Below are positions 55,876-64,000 of a stretch of 64,000 nt of DNA, piece after piece (within the stretch, counting starts at the first letter, position 1; the number at the start of each line of letters is the position of its first letter). Under the pieces are notes generated by a model. That model did not search any database, was not told the origin of the DNA, and saw only the letters and a list, made by a program, of their open reading frames with translations. Where the stretch lies: positions 2,852,001 to 2,916,000 of the forward strand of contig NZ_CP097263.1 of NCBI RefSeq assembly GCF_028622115.1. The letters are read 5' to 3'. Both the position numbers and the translations under genes were made by a program. The DNA comes from Kutzneria chonburiensis (lineage in GTDB: Bacteria; Actinomycetota; Actinomycetes; Mycobacteriales; Pseudonocardiaceae).

Positions 55876-56238
55876 GGTTCTCGGTTGCCAAGCGCCGACG
55901 AGGCCGCGGATCGAGACGACCGTGCGCAGACGCCCAGGCCCACGACGCCCGCTCGCTTGGGCATGGCGGCGTTTCAACACACCCCGATGCCACCGCAGCA
56001 CCGTCTCCGGGCTGACCAGCAGTCGAATCCGGCGCACCATCACGCGGGCCAGGGGCACGAGCAACGCCCTGTCCTCGGGCCGCAGTCGCGGCCGCTGATC
56101 GCCGAGTTGTCTCTGTAAGACTGTAAGTTGATGGCGTAGGGCAAGGATCTCGATGTCTTTCTCGCGGTCCGTCATGTGCAACAGCCGTAGCGCGGCGAAG
56201 GCGTCGGAGACGGCGAGGTAGGCGAAACGGACCAGCAC
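55876..56238 (-). pseudogene. IS transposase (second type), 5' fragment
   Basis: From 56238 the frame matches the transposase at 27640-28740: MLVRFAYLAVSDAFAALRLL, DREKDIEILALRHQLTVLQR, IRLLVSPETVLRWHRGVLKR. It loses identity near 55880, before any catalytic residue. The DNA just upstream (CTGACCTGAACGGACGTA near 56290) also matches the corresponding end at 28790, so the outer end of the IS is present and the inner two thirds are gone. Confidence 0.65.
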
Positions 56239-56329
56239 GAGCCATGATCATGCCGGCTCGCGACCCGCCACACGGCGATGCCTGCTGACCTGAACGGACG
56301 TAGCTATCAGCACGGACAGCATGGCCTAC

Positions 56330-57205
56330 CTAGGCCGCCGGTGCGGGGCCGGGGTGTTTGCGGTGGCGGTGCACGGCGTCCCACGTCGCCACGACCAGTT
56401 TGAGGAAGGGGTCCCCGCTGGCCTGGGAGATCATGGCAACCGCGTGGGCTAGCTGGATGCCTGCGAAGGCCTCCGGCGAACCGATGACATTCAACTCGCG
56501 CAGGACATCCAAGTGCCCGCAAGGCAATCGCGGCGATCGAGCCATCAGGCTGCATTCCACCAAGGCGTCCAGTTCCGACCGTGGCGTCTTCCCCTGAGGC
56601 ACACGGTGGTTGCGCCAGCGGCCATCGAGCTGCCGTTTGTGATAGTTGATCTGCGACTCCGACAGCCAGATACCCAGATCGGCTGCGACTCGGACAACAG
56701 CAGAACGGACACTCTCCGCAAGACGCTCCTGCCACGCCTGGCGTTTGTCCTCGACCTGCTGCACGGCCATCGCCGCGTCGGCCAACTCGGCGATGGCCTC
56801 GGTCAGCTCAACGATCAACTGCTTCGCGCTGGTCGCCCAGTTTTCCGGGGTGCTAGGCAGTCGAGTGCCGCAGGCCTGGTGGTACCAATCGGCTTGAGCA
56901 CTCGAGTCCAACTCGGACGGCGAGTGCACAAGGACCGTCCGCGCCCGCTTCAGCTCACGCCCGAATCTCTGCGCCCGCTTGGTGTCCTGTCCCGGCACCC
57001 CGACAAGGAAACCCACATCCCGCCCCCACTCCTCTTGCCAGAGGACATACACATGGGACACGAGGTCTTTGAAGGTGGAGCGATTGTCGACCTCCGCCGG
57101 CAACTCCTGCCGGAGCAACGAGGGCAACGGCTCCCCTGTGCAGTTCCGCTTGTGCTGCGACAGCCGTCCGTGCTCCGCTTCGAACTGCGCGAACTCATCC
57201 CACAT
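56330..57205 (-). CDS. Partner protein of the SIR2-like NTPase, unknown function
   Basis: ATG 57205 lies 11 bp inside the end of the SIR2-like gene. The 291-residue product is helical, with MWDEFAQFEAEHGRLSQHKR, FKDLVSHVYVLWQEEWGRD, QLIVELTEAIAELADAAMAV and YHKRQLDGRWRNHRVPQG. RARTVLVHS near 90 has an R-x4-H arrangement seen in HEPN nucleases, but the flanking residues do not settle it. Tight coupling suggests a subunit or effector of the same defence system. It is the last gene of the pair. Confidence 0.55.
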   Translation of the reverse strand: MWDEFAQFEAEHGRLSQHKRNCTGEPLPSLLRQELPAEVDNRSTFKDLVSHVYVLWQEEWGRDVGFLVGVPGQDTKRAQRFGRELKRARTVLVHSPSELDSSAQADWYHQACGTRLPSTPENWATSAKQLIVELTEAIAELADAAMAVQQVEDKRQAWQERLAESVRSAVVRVAADLGIWLSESQINYHKRQLDGRWRNHRVPQGKTPRSELDALVECSLMARSPRLPCGHLDVLRELNVIGSPEAFAGIQLAHAVAMISQASGDPFLKLVVATWDAVHRHRKHPGPAPAA

Positions 57206-60200
57206 GGCGCTGCCCACCCTCCGGCCGGCGAGGTCCACGCGCCGGATCCGCGAGCGCGCCCCGCATGTTGAACGCGATATGGAAGTCCGGCAGCGTGTCC
57301 CCACGTTGGGGGAGTTCGGAGCCGGTGAAGCGCTTCGGGATGAACGCCATCTCGATGGCGAGATTGTCCAACCACACCTTGCCGCGCCGACCGTCCGGCG
57401 AGATCCACGTGACGCGTCCGCTGTGCAGCTGAGGCTCACCGGTTTCTGTGGAGGCGAGGTAGGTGGTCACCACCCTCGAGGAGAGCTCCACAGTGCGCTG
57501 GTCGAGATCCTTGAACACCGTCTCCGACCTCCGGTACTGGCCCAGGTGGAACAGCGCGAGGCCGTGTAGGAACTCCATGCGGTACCGGTCGAACGACACC
57601 GTGGAGGACATGGACTGCACCAACTGCACGCAGTCGCTCCAATCCTGCTGGGAGAAGGCCAACGCCTCTCGTTCACGTCGCAGGAACTTGTTGCCAGTCT
57701 TCAACTCCCAGAACAGATCGAGCAGCAAACGGCAGCACCGCCAGTCCTCCCGCACCTCCGGCGCCGCATCGCGGAGCCTGCGCACGGCCGCTTCTTTGCC
57801 CTCTCGGCCCTTGCCGGCGTCGAGCCGGGCCAGGAAGTAGAAGGCCGCGGGATCGTTGTTCGACTCCAGCGACTCCAAGTGCCGCTGCTCGACCACCGGA
57901 TCGTTGAGCAGTCGACCTACTTCCCTTCTGCGCGAGTCGTACAGGGCACGTTGGCCCGGTGACAGCCCTCCCTCGTCCACCGAGTCCAACGATGCCGCGA
58001 CGTTCGCCAGCAGGTCCACCCTGACCGTGTCCTCGAGTGCCACGTTCTCCAAGGCCTTCGAGGTTGACCAGGCCACGACGTCGACAGGATGGTAGTCCTC
58101 GGGGTCGAGCTGGCGCGCAGCCAACAGGGGACGGGTGACTTCCCTCATCAGCGCCGACAGATGGGCACTGCTGGCCGTCGACGCCTGCTCGTACACCTGT
58201 GCGCCGACCGTGCCACCGAGTTCCACCAACAGGTTTCGCTTCGCCTGCCCGGGCAGCTGACCGTTCTCTATGGTCTCCTCGAGCAGGTGTTGGGTGTCGA
58301 CCAGCAGCGCCAGCCGGGCAGCTTTGTCGTTCTGGGGGTCGTTCTGCCCCCGTTTCACGGATTCCCGCGTCAGGTTGGCTTCGGCCAGCACCAAGCGGTG
58401 TTGGGCCCGGCCGAGCTTCTCCCTGAGGTTCTTAAAGGCCACGGCCACCTCCAACCAGTGCCAGGAGTATCTGGGGACATCGAGGGAATTGTGGCCGATC
58501 TTGTCGACGAGGGCGACGATGAAGTCGACCTCCGCCCCGCCCCGGTTCGACTGGTCCGGACGCAGGCTCTCGATCATCTCGCAGATCACGCTGATCTCGG
58601 CCTCAGTGCTGAGATCTTCCCGGGCCAGCAGTTCCGCCTCGAGCTGGGTGCGCACTCCCAGCACCTGCTCGCCGTCGGGCTCCTCCTCCCACCGGAAGAG
58701 GTCGAAGTGCGCAACGATCTCGGCTAGGTGGACCCAGCCGTCCCGCCCGATCACTCGAAGAACCAGTTCGAGCGGCACGGTGAGTCCCCATTTGCCGGCC
58801 ACCAGCACGATCGCCGTCAGCTGTTCGGCCGTGCTCCGGTCCGAGAATGGCAGGTCGTGCAGGTCTTCGTTCGGCCGCTCGGAGGGCCGCAGCCGGTTGA
58901 TGTCGTACCCCGCGTCGGCCAGCGCCTGCGCCAAGGTGGTCAGCGGGATTCCCTCGGGTGTCGACTCTTTGGCCAACCGCTCGAACGCGGCCTCGTAGTG
59001 TCGAGCCTCCCTCGTGAGTCCTCGTTCAATGCTGAACTTCGAGTCCGGCACCAACCTGTACAGGAGGGCGAGGAAGGATGAGTCGACCCCGGTCCCGACG
59101 CCTTGGGGAAGTTCTAGTCCGAACCGCCCCAGCCATTTCCTGGCCTTGACAACCTCTGCCTTGGACAGATTGATGTCGACGAGCACGTACCGGTCGCGAT
59201 TTCCGAGGGCGCGGTAGTTGCTGCCCACGATCAACACGCGGCGTCCGCGGGCGCGCAGCCTCTTCTGCAGCGAGTAGTACTCGTCGTCGTCGACCATGCC
59301 ATCCCAGATGAGCAGTGTCGGCAGCCCGGCCGCCTCCTCGGCCCACACGGCGAACTGCTCGACCGCCGCCGCCGTGGGGCGGTCACCACGCCTGGCCTGG
59401 TGAAGGACCGCGGCTTGGCCGCTGCGCGCCACATCGAGGGCGAGGCCACACAGTCCGAGGCTCTTTCCCGCAGCGGTCTGCCCGGACACGATGATCGGGT
59501 TGAGCGTCGAGAAGTCGGCGAGGCGACGGGTGACGCGTTGGAGCATGGTGTCCTCGAAGTCCCGGCGCAGCTTGTAACCGCTGGCCACGGCCTTGAACGG
59601 CAGGACGCCGTCGCTGTAGCCGATCAGGTTGCGGAACCGCTCGTAGTCGATGGCCTCCGACGCCGCGGGGAACGGTTCGAGCAAGCTCGTGTCGATCGGT
59701 CGGGCAGCGCTGATGACCTGGTTCCACGTGCCGACATCTAGCTCGACGAATCCCTTGCCGGCCGGGATCAGCCGGCGGCCGCCGGCCCCGCGCCGGACCG
59801 CCGTCAGGTCCAACCGGCCGTCAGCCACGGCGTCGCGGAGGACCTGCGCGAAGCCGTCGACGTGGGTCCGGAGCAGACCACGCTGCACGGCAGCGCCGAT
59901 GAACCTGTCCTTCAGAAGCTCCGGAGTCACGGACAGCAGATGGGCCTGATCGACGTCGAGCCTACTCAGAAAAACGAACAGGTCCTTTGTGGTCAGCCAG
60001 TCGCCGATCGCGTAGCCGTCGATGACCACCACGCCACGCGGCGTTATCAGGCGCTCGGCGAGCAGGCCCAGGCTCTCGTTCGCTTGGGCGGTCGCCTCCA
60101 CCTCGGCCACCAGGTCGGACGGCGGACGCTCGTCCTCGGGCAGGAACGTGCCACCGAACAGGTGGCGGACCTGCAACTCGGTCGCGCTACGCGAGTTCCT

Positions 60201-60518
60201 CCCCAGCTGCGGCACACCGATCGACCTGACTCGGCGCCAGCTCGCGGTGAACGCCGGCTCCAGCGCGGGGTCGAAGCGCGAGGTGAGGACGCCGTTCCAC
60301 GGAAACTCGACGATGTCGGCAAGCAGCTCGGGCGTGTCTGCCGAGCTCACCGCATCCGCAACACGCTGGTATGCCCCAGGATCGCTGCCCAACGGGGGCA
60401 TCGCCGGGAGCGGCTCGGCCCCACAGTCGGCCCACCGCACGGACGCCTGCCCGAGCAGCAGGAACGTCGGCCCCACCGCAAGGCGAGGCAGAAGGGCTTG
60501 TAGAGCGTCTTCGTCCAT
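57195..60518 (-). CDS. SIR2-like domain fused to a P-loop (STAND-like) NTPase
   Basis: I take ATG 60518, with GAGG eight bases upstream, over the GTG at 60530. The 1107-residue protein opens with a SIR2-like unit: GPTFLLLGQASVRW, IVEFPWNGVLTSRFDPALE and GVVVIDGYAIGDWLT, the pattern of defence SIR2 domains that bind NAD. Next come IIVSGQTAAGKSLGLCGLAL (Walker A ~345) and LPTLLIWDGMVDDDEYYSL (Walker B-like ~405). A long helical region without catalytic motifs runs to the end. By analogy with SIR2-containing anti-phage proteins it would sense a phage product and deplete NAD; that is inference. The catalytic Asn/His pair was not identified with confidence. Confidence 0.75.
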   Translation of the reverse strand: MDEDALQALLPRLAVGPTFLLLGQASVRWADCGAEPLPAMPPLGSDPGAYQRVADAVSSADTPELLADIVEFPWNGVLTSRFDPALEPAFTASWRRVRSIGVPQLGRNSRSATELQVRHLFGGTFLPEDERPPSDLVAEVEATAQANESLGLLAERLITPRGVVVIDGYAIGDWLTTKDLFVFLSRLDVDQAHLLSVTPELLKDRFIGAAVQRGLLRTHVDGFAQVLRDAVADGRLDLTAVRRGAGGRRLIPAGKGFVELDVGTWNQVISAARPIDTSLLEPFPAASEAIDYERFRNLIGYSDGVLPFKAVASGYKLRRDFEDTMLQRVTRRLADFSTLNPIIVSGQTAAGKSLGLCGLALDVARSGQAAVLHQARRGDRPTAAAVEQFAVWAEEAAGLPTLLIWDGMVDDDEYYSLQKRLRARGRRVLIVGSNYRALGNRDRYVLVDINLSKAEVVKARKWLGRFGLELPQGVGTGVDSSFLALLYRLVPDSKFSIERGLTREARHYEAAFERLAKESTPEGIPLTTLAQALADAGYDINRLRPSERPNEDLHDLPFSDRSTAEQLTAIVLVAGKWGLTVPLELVLRVIGRDGWVHLAEIVAHFDLFRWEEEPDGEQVLGVRTQLEAELLAREDLSTEAEISVICEMIESLRPDQSNRGGAEVDFIVALVDKIGHNSLDVPRYSWHWLEVAVAFKNLREKLGRAQHRLVLAEANLTRESVKRGQNDPQNDKAARLALLVDTQHLLEETIENGQLPGQAKRNLLVELGGTVGAQVYEQASTASSAHLSALMREVTRPLLAARQLDPEDYHPVDVVAWSTSKALENVALEDTVRVDLLANVAASLDSVDEGGLSPGQRALYDSRRREVGRLLNDPVVEQRHLESLESNNDPAAFYFLARLDAGKGREGKEAAVRRLRDAAPEVREDWRCCRLLLDLFWELKTGNKFLRREREALAFSQQDWSDCVQLVQSMSSTVSFDRYRMEFLHGLALFHLGQYRRSETVFKDLDQRTVELSSRVVTTYLASTETGEPQLHSGRVTWISPDGRRGKVWLDNLAIEMAFIPKRFTGSELPQRGDTLPDFHIAFNMRGALADPARGPRRPEGGQRHVG

Positions 60519-60530
60519 GCCCGACCTCAC

Positions 60531-60926
60531 GCTTCAACTCATCGGGTCGGACAGCTACAGCACGGCCGAACCTGTCCGAAACACACCTACTCATCGACGG
60601 ATGGCGGAAAACGCTACGGGTACCCGCCGATTGGGTGACCGCTCGCCACAGGGGCTCAAATCTCCCGGAAGGTCAGGCCGAACGCGATGTGCGTCCGCTC
60701 TCCGCCGCCTGCATCGTCGGCAGGGTCGGTATCGACTGAGACCGACCCTGCCGAGATATTCTGGATCCCACAGTCCATGGCCTGAGCGGAGCGCGGAAAG
60801 GCTGGCATAGCGGGCCAGCACAGCACCGTGACACCCGCTGTCGTCACCGCCGTCAACCCGTTGGTCCAACCAAGCGTTATCTGCCGTGCGGCGGTGCCTT
60901 CATCCCGACCGAACACGGCGGCCTAA
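60531..60926. other. Gap between the SIR2-like gene and IS debris
   Basis: No gene is supported in these ~400 bases. Apparent frames have no sensible protein or ribosome-binding site. The side next to 60518 must contain the promoter of the SIR2-like operon. The other end meets the IS terminal repeat at 60927. Confidence 0.4.
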
Positions 60927-61400
60927 CCTGTGGGATTCCAAAAGCCAGTCATCGGCTTGACCAGCAGCTTTACGCGGCTGGTTCGTACTCGTTGATCAGG
61001 CCTCCGAGGAGCCGCTGTCGCGTGATCCGCTGGGAGTCGAGGTTTGCCACGGGGTGGGTCGGGCGGCGTGGTCGGAGCTCGCGGGACCGGTGCGGCCGTC
61101 GGCCGTCGTAGTGCTGGATGTATTCGGCAAGCACGGCGTGCAGATGCCGCTGGCTCAGGATCAGCATGCGGTCGGCGAGTTCGGTTCTGACGGTGCGCAC
61201 CGGGACGGCGTCGAACGAGGCCGCGAACTGGCCAACCCGATCACGGACAAGGAACCTGAACTCCTCGACCCGGTCACCGAGGTCCATCACGAGGGCGTGG
61301 ACCTACTGGGCAGTCCACGCACCGTCCGGATTGGTTGTCGTGCCGAGGAGGTGGACGTAGCGGCTGCCGACTTCCAGCACGAACTCGCCGGCGGACCGGC
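60927..61400 (-). mobile_element. Decayed copy of the 2.7-kb IS, internally deleted
   Basis: It begins with CCTGTGGGATTCC, matching the terminal repeat at 2693. The 60970-61290 frame matches the transposase C terminus (DLGDRVEEFRFLVRDRVGQF, ELADRMLILSQRHLHAVLAE, RLLGGLINEYEPAA). An internal deletion joins SFDAV directly to PVRTVRTEL, removing about 29 residues including the catalytic Glu. Sense continues in another frame to about 61390 (GSRYVHLLGTTTNPDG). The rest of the gene is missing. It cannot transpose by itself. Confidence 0.75.
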
Positions 61401-61508
61401 CGTGTGGCAGCGGATGGACGACCCGCTCCCAACGTGGGAGGACCTCGACACGCATCATCACGCCATGCCGCACTGAAGGGCCTCCCGTAAGACAGTGCGG
61501 CGACGGCG

Positions 61509-62921
61509 TCAGCAGGTCTGCTCCAGCGCCCGTAGTCGCTCGCCGAGGCTCGGCAACACTTCCTCATAGAGCGTCTCCTGCTCGCGGCCCTCGCCGGTGA
61601 CGGCGATGTGTTCGGCGAGGGAGCGGAGCGAAACGGGGCCTTCAGCGGCGAGGCGGCGAGCGAGGGTTCGGCCGCGGGCGAGCTGACTGGCGGTCTGCTT
61701 ACGGTAGGGGCCGGCCATCCAGTGGTCGACGTCCATGCCGATCGGGTGGATAGGGGTCTCGAGGCGGGCCGAGAGGTTGGTGATGATGCCGATGCCGTCG
61801 GCGTCGAGGTCGCACCAGGCGGCCAGGGGAAAGGCGGCGAGCTTGTCGAGCAGGGCGACCAGGGCGCGGCTGGCGTAGCCGCGGCCCCACACGCACAGCC
61901 ACCGGTCCACGATCTCGGGCCGCAGGCAGACCTGCTGGAAGGTGTCCTTGTTCTCCACAAGCAGCACGCCCCGCACGCCCGAGGTGTCGACGCTGCCAGC
62001 GAGCCGGAGTCCGGCCGACGGCAGCCCGACCCACGGCTGGACGGCCATGGCGTCGGCGACGACGCTGCCGATCGTCCACTGCAGCTGACCGCGCATCAGG
62101 ATCTCCACGTCGGCGTCGTCGACGGCGAGGTCGAACGCGGTGCCGACGAGGTTGGCGAAGGCGGTCTCGCGCTCGGAGGTCCAATCCTTGGAGTCCTCAA
62201 AAGCGTGCCCAGCGAGGGCTTTCGCGGTGTGCCGGACACCCATCGCCTCGTCCGGGATCCACCGGCACGCGGCACGAATGGCGGCGTCGTACACCGACCA
62301 CGCCGTGGTGTTGGTGCGCGAGCCGGCGGGGACCCGCAGCGGCGAGCCCTCGGCGACGGCGGTCAGCAGGTCGTGCTCGTCGGCGAGTTCCACGACCGGA
62401 CGCATCCTGGCCAGGAGCTTGGCCCTGGCCTCGTCCGGATCGGCCTGGCCGGTGAGCTCGGCCAGGTGGTCCTCGGCGATCTCCGCCCAGGCCTCGGTGA
62501 GTCGGAACGACGCCGGTTGGTAGTCGAAGCCGTCCACCGAGCACCGGACCACGCCGACGCCGGCCCGCACCAGCTCGATCGCGGTGTCCCAGGCCTGGTC
62601 GCCGAATCGCGAGGTCATGCCGGACCAGCGGCGCACGGACTCCGTCCGCAGGATCCAGATCAGGTCGCGCACCGGCAGCGAGGACGGCGGTGCGAGGAAC
62701 TCGTGTTGGGCCCGTGCGAGGAGGTCGACCTTGGTGACCTTCACCCGTCCCTTGCGGTCTCGGGGCACCCGGTCGAAGTCGAAGTAGTCCGGCTCGCCCG
62801 CCGGCACCGGCTTGGGGACGGTGAACGCCGCGAGGTCGGCGGGCAGCTCGGGCAGCATGACCTCGCGCCGGCCGGCGGCCTCGTCGACGAAGAATCCCTT
62901 GGCGGGCTTGGTGTCATGCAT
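61509..62921 (-). CDS. jetD: Wadjet protein JetD (Toprim nuclease)
   Basis: ATG 62921 lies inside the end of jetC (eight-base overlap). The 470-residue protein has an N-terminal DUF3322-like region (KVTKVDLLARAQHEFLAPP, VRDLIWILRTESVRRWSG, DHLAELTGQADPDEARAKLL). A C-terminal DUF2220/Toprim-like domain follows: GVRGVLLVENKDTFQQV with the acidic Glu, WGRGYASRALVALLDKLAAF, and AWCDLDADGIGIITNL, the D-x-D of the Toprim. In Wadjet systems JetD cleaves small circular DNA extruded by the JetABC SMC complex, which blocks plasmid uptake. Gene order jetC-jetD fits. Confidence 0.8.
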   Translation of the reverse strand: MHDTKPAKGFFVDEAAGRREVMLPELPADLAAFTVPKPVPAGEPDYFDFDRVPRDRKGRVKVTKVDLLARAQHEFLAPPSSLPVRDLIWILRTESVRRWSGMTSRFGDQAWDTAIELVRAGVGVVRCSVDGFDYQPASFRLTEAWAEIAEDHLAELTGQADPDEARAKLLARMRPVVELADEHDLLTAVAEGSPLRVPAGSRTNTTAWSVYDAAIRAACRWIPDEAMGVRHTAKALAGHAFEDSKDWTSERETAFANLVGTAFDLAVDDADVEILMRGQLQWTIGSVVADAMAVQPWVGLPSAGLRLAGSVDTSGVRGVLLVENKDTFQQVCLRPEIVDRWLCVWGRGYASRALVALLDKLAAFPLAAWCDLDADGIGIITNLSARLETPIHPIGMDVDHWMAGPYRKQTASQLARGRTLARRLAAEGPVSLRSLAEHIAVTGEGREQETLYEEVLPSLGERLRALEQTC

Positions 62922-64000
62922 CGCCACGCCCGCCAAGCAGCTGGTCGGCGGTCAGGTCGACGCGGGCGGCGTTGCTGTCGAATCCCCATACCCGGGTAGG
63001 GTGGTTGTAGGCGTTGGCGGTGCTGGTGTGGGAGAACCACATCAGCTCGCCGCACACGTCGGCCGCGTCGGCCAGCACACTGTCCTGACAGGTGCCCAAG
63101 ATCGTCACCTGCTGCTGCTCGGCGACGCGTTTGAGGGCGCCGAGCACGTCCTTGCGGTTGACCTCGCCGAGGCTGTTGCCCAGTTCATCGAGGACGAGCA
63201 CCCGGCCGTGGGTGTCGGCATCGGACAGCAGCGCCGCCAGCACGAGCTGCACGGCGTACACCTTGACCTGCGCGCCGTTGGCGACCTCGCGGTAGGGCAC
63301 GAAAGAGCCGCTACGTGACCGCTTCCAGCGGGGGACGACCTCCCACACCCACTCCCCCGCACCGTTCGGGCGACGGCTGACGAAGGCGATCTCGGCCCCG
63401 CAGCCACCACGGTCCTCGTCCAGGCGGTAGAAGGCGGCGCTGACCCGCTTGAGAATGCTCTCGATGCGTTGCTCGATCATGTCCTGCAGCGTCGTGACGC
63501 GGACCTTCCAGGCCTCCAGCTCGGTCTCCAATGCCTGGTGCACCTCGGCCCGGCTAGTTCGATCCGCCTCGATCTTGGATCTGGTCACGCGGTCAGTGGA
63601 GGCCAGCCCATCGAGCCGCGTCCGCAGCGGCAACACGATGGCGTCTAGGCCGACCGTCGGTGGCCGGCCGCTATTGTCGCTGGCCAGTGCACGCCGTTGG
63701 ACCACGGCTTCGCGCAGATCGCCGGACAGTGCGGTCAGGTCGCGTTCGTCGATGCCGTAGCGCGTGACGGCGTGGGACAGGTGTTCGATGGCCAGCACCC
63801 GGATGCTGGCCGGTGTCCCAGGTTCGCGATCGGCCAGCAGATCGACGGCTTCCTGCTCGCCGGCGCCCCAGAGCTGACGCCAGCGTTCGACCTGGAGCTC
63901 GTCGCGCTGTCGGCGCTGGTGCTTCAGCTGGTCGAGCCGCCTCTGTTCCGTCGCCTCCTTGCTTTTGCGTCGCTCGTCCAGCAGCGCGAGCTGGGACTCG
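62914..64000 (-). CDS. jetC: Wadjet SMC-like ATPase JetC, C-terminal part (5' end outside window)
   Basis: The frame is open from the window edge to TGA at 62914, giving at least 362 residues. It starts in coiled coil (LDERRKSKEATEQRRLDQLK, EAVDLLADREPGTP), continues through HQALETELEAWKVRVTTLQD and reaches an ATPase head. VPRWKRSRSGSFVPYREV, VKVYAVQLVLAALLSDAD (signature region), RVLVLDELGNSLGEVNRK (Walker B and D-loop) and VTILGTCQDSVLADAADV mark the head. The Walker A half and hinge lie beyond 64000. It is the motor of the Wadjet complex; jetA and jetB should lie further right. Confidence 0.75.
   Translation of the reverse strand, partial: ESQLALLDERRKSKEATEQRRLDQLKHQRRQRDELQVERWRQLWGAGEQEAVDLLADREPGTPASIRVLAIEHLSHAVTRYGIDERDLTALSGDLREAVVQRRALASDNSGRPPTVGLDAIVLPLRTRLDGLASTDRVTRSKIEADRTSRAEVHQALETELEAWKVRVTTLQDMIEQRIESILKRVSAAFYRLDEDRGGCGAEIAFVSRRPNGAGEWVWEVVPRWKRSRSGSFVPYREVANGAQVKVYAVQLVLAALLSDADTHGRVLVLDELGNSLGEVNRKDVLGALKRVAEQQQVTILGTCQDSVLADAADVCGELMWFSHTSTANAYNHPTRVWGFDSNAARVDLTADQLLGGRGDA

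Overview
This window is high-GC actinomycete chromosome. GTG starts, four-base start/stop overlaps, WXG-like and XRE/DUF5753 proteins and a Tat-dependent secreted enzyme all fit. The gene mix suggests Pseudonocardiales (Amycolatopsis, Saccharothrix or Lentzea type), but that is inference, not a phylogenetic result. All functions were assigned by reading motifs; no database search was run.

Layout. Bases 1-1901 hold the end of a chromosomal secreted GH2 glycosidase. An intact tRNA-Pro(GGG) at 2073-2146 is the anchor for everything to its right. A 50-bp piece of its 3' half recurs at 27348-27397 with one mismatch, so 2.1-27.4 kb looks like one integrated element. The integrase fragments next to each copy suggest a second element beyond 27.4 kb. 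Element 1 carries an interrupted integrase, an IS, a membrane protein, a Tat-secreted MRJP/Yellow-like protein, an RHS toxin with an overlapping immunity candidate, a large membrane hydrolase and decayed genes. It also holds a four-gene ubiquitin-like conjugation operon (E1, JAMM protease, E2-like, Ubl; 17.06-19.96 kb), divergent from an ImmA/IrrE peptidase plus XRE regulator, followed by a helicase-nuclease with an overlapping partner.

After IS debris, 29.1-54.4 kb is a dense signalling and protease locus. It contains PP2C phosphatase, Ser/Thr kinase with membrane tail, FHA protein, radical-SAM protein, ClpB-like AAA+ ATPase, coiled-coil and membrane proteins, an OmpA-like lipoprotein, two CHAT proteases, a caspase-like protease and a 44-residue membrane peptide. 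The inferred logic is regulated, ATP-dependent sensing that ends in clan CD proteolysis, as in bacterial conflict or programmed-death systems. Several genes here carry single-base frameshifts, which are either real decay or base-calling errors.

The right end (56.3-64 kb) adds a SIR2-like/P-loop NTPase with a partner gene, IS debris, and the jetC (partial) and jetD genes of a Wadjet anti-plasmid system, whose jetA and jetB should lie beyond the edge. The window is therefore a layered defence island on tRNA-Pro. The two parts most likely to be undescribed are the self-contained Ubl pathway with its own peptidase/XRE switch, and the kinase/FHA/radical-SAM/AAA+ plus CHAT/caspase assembly.
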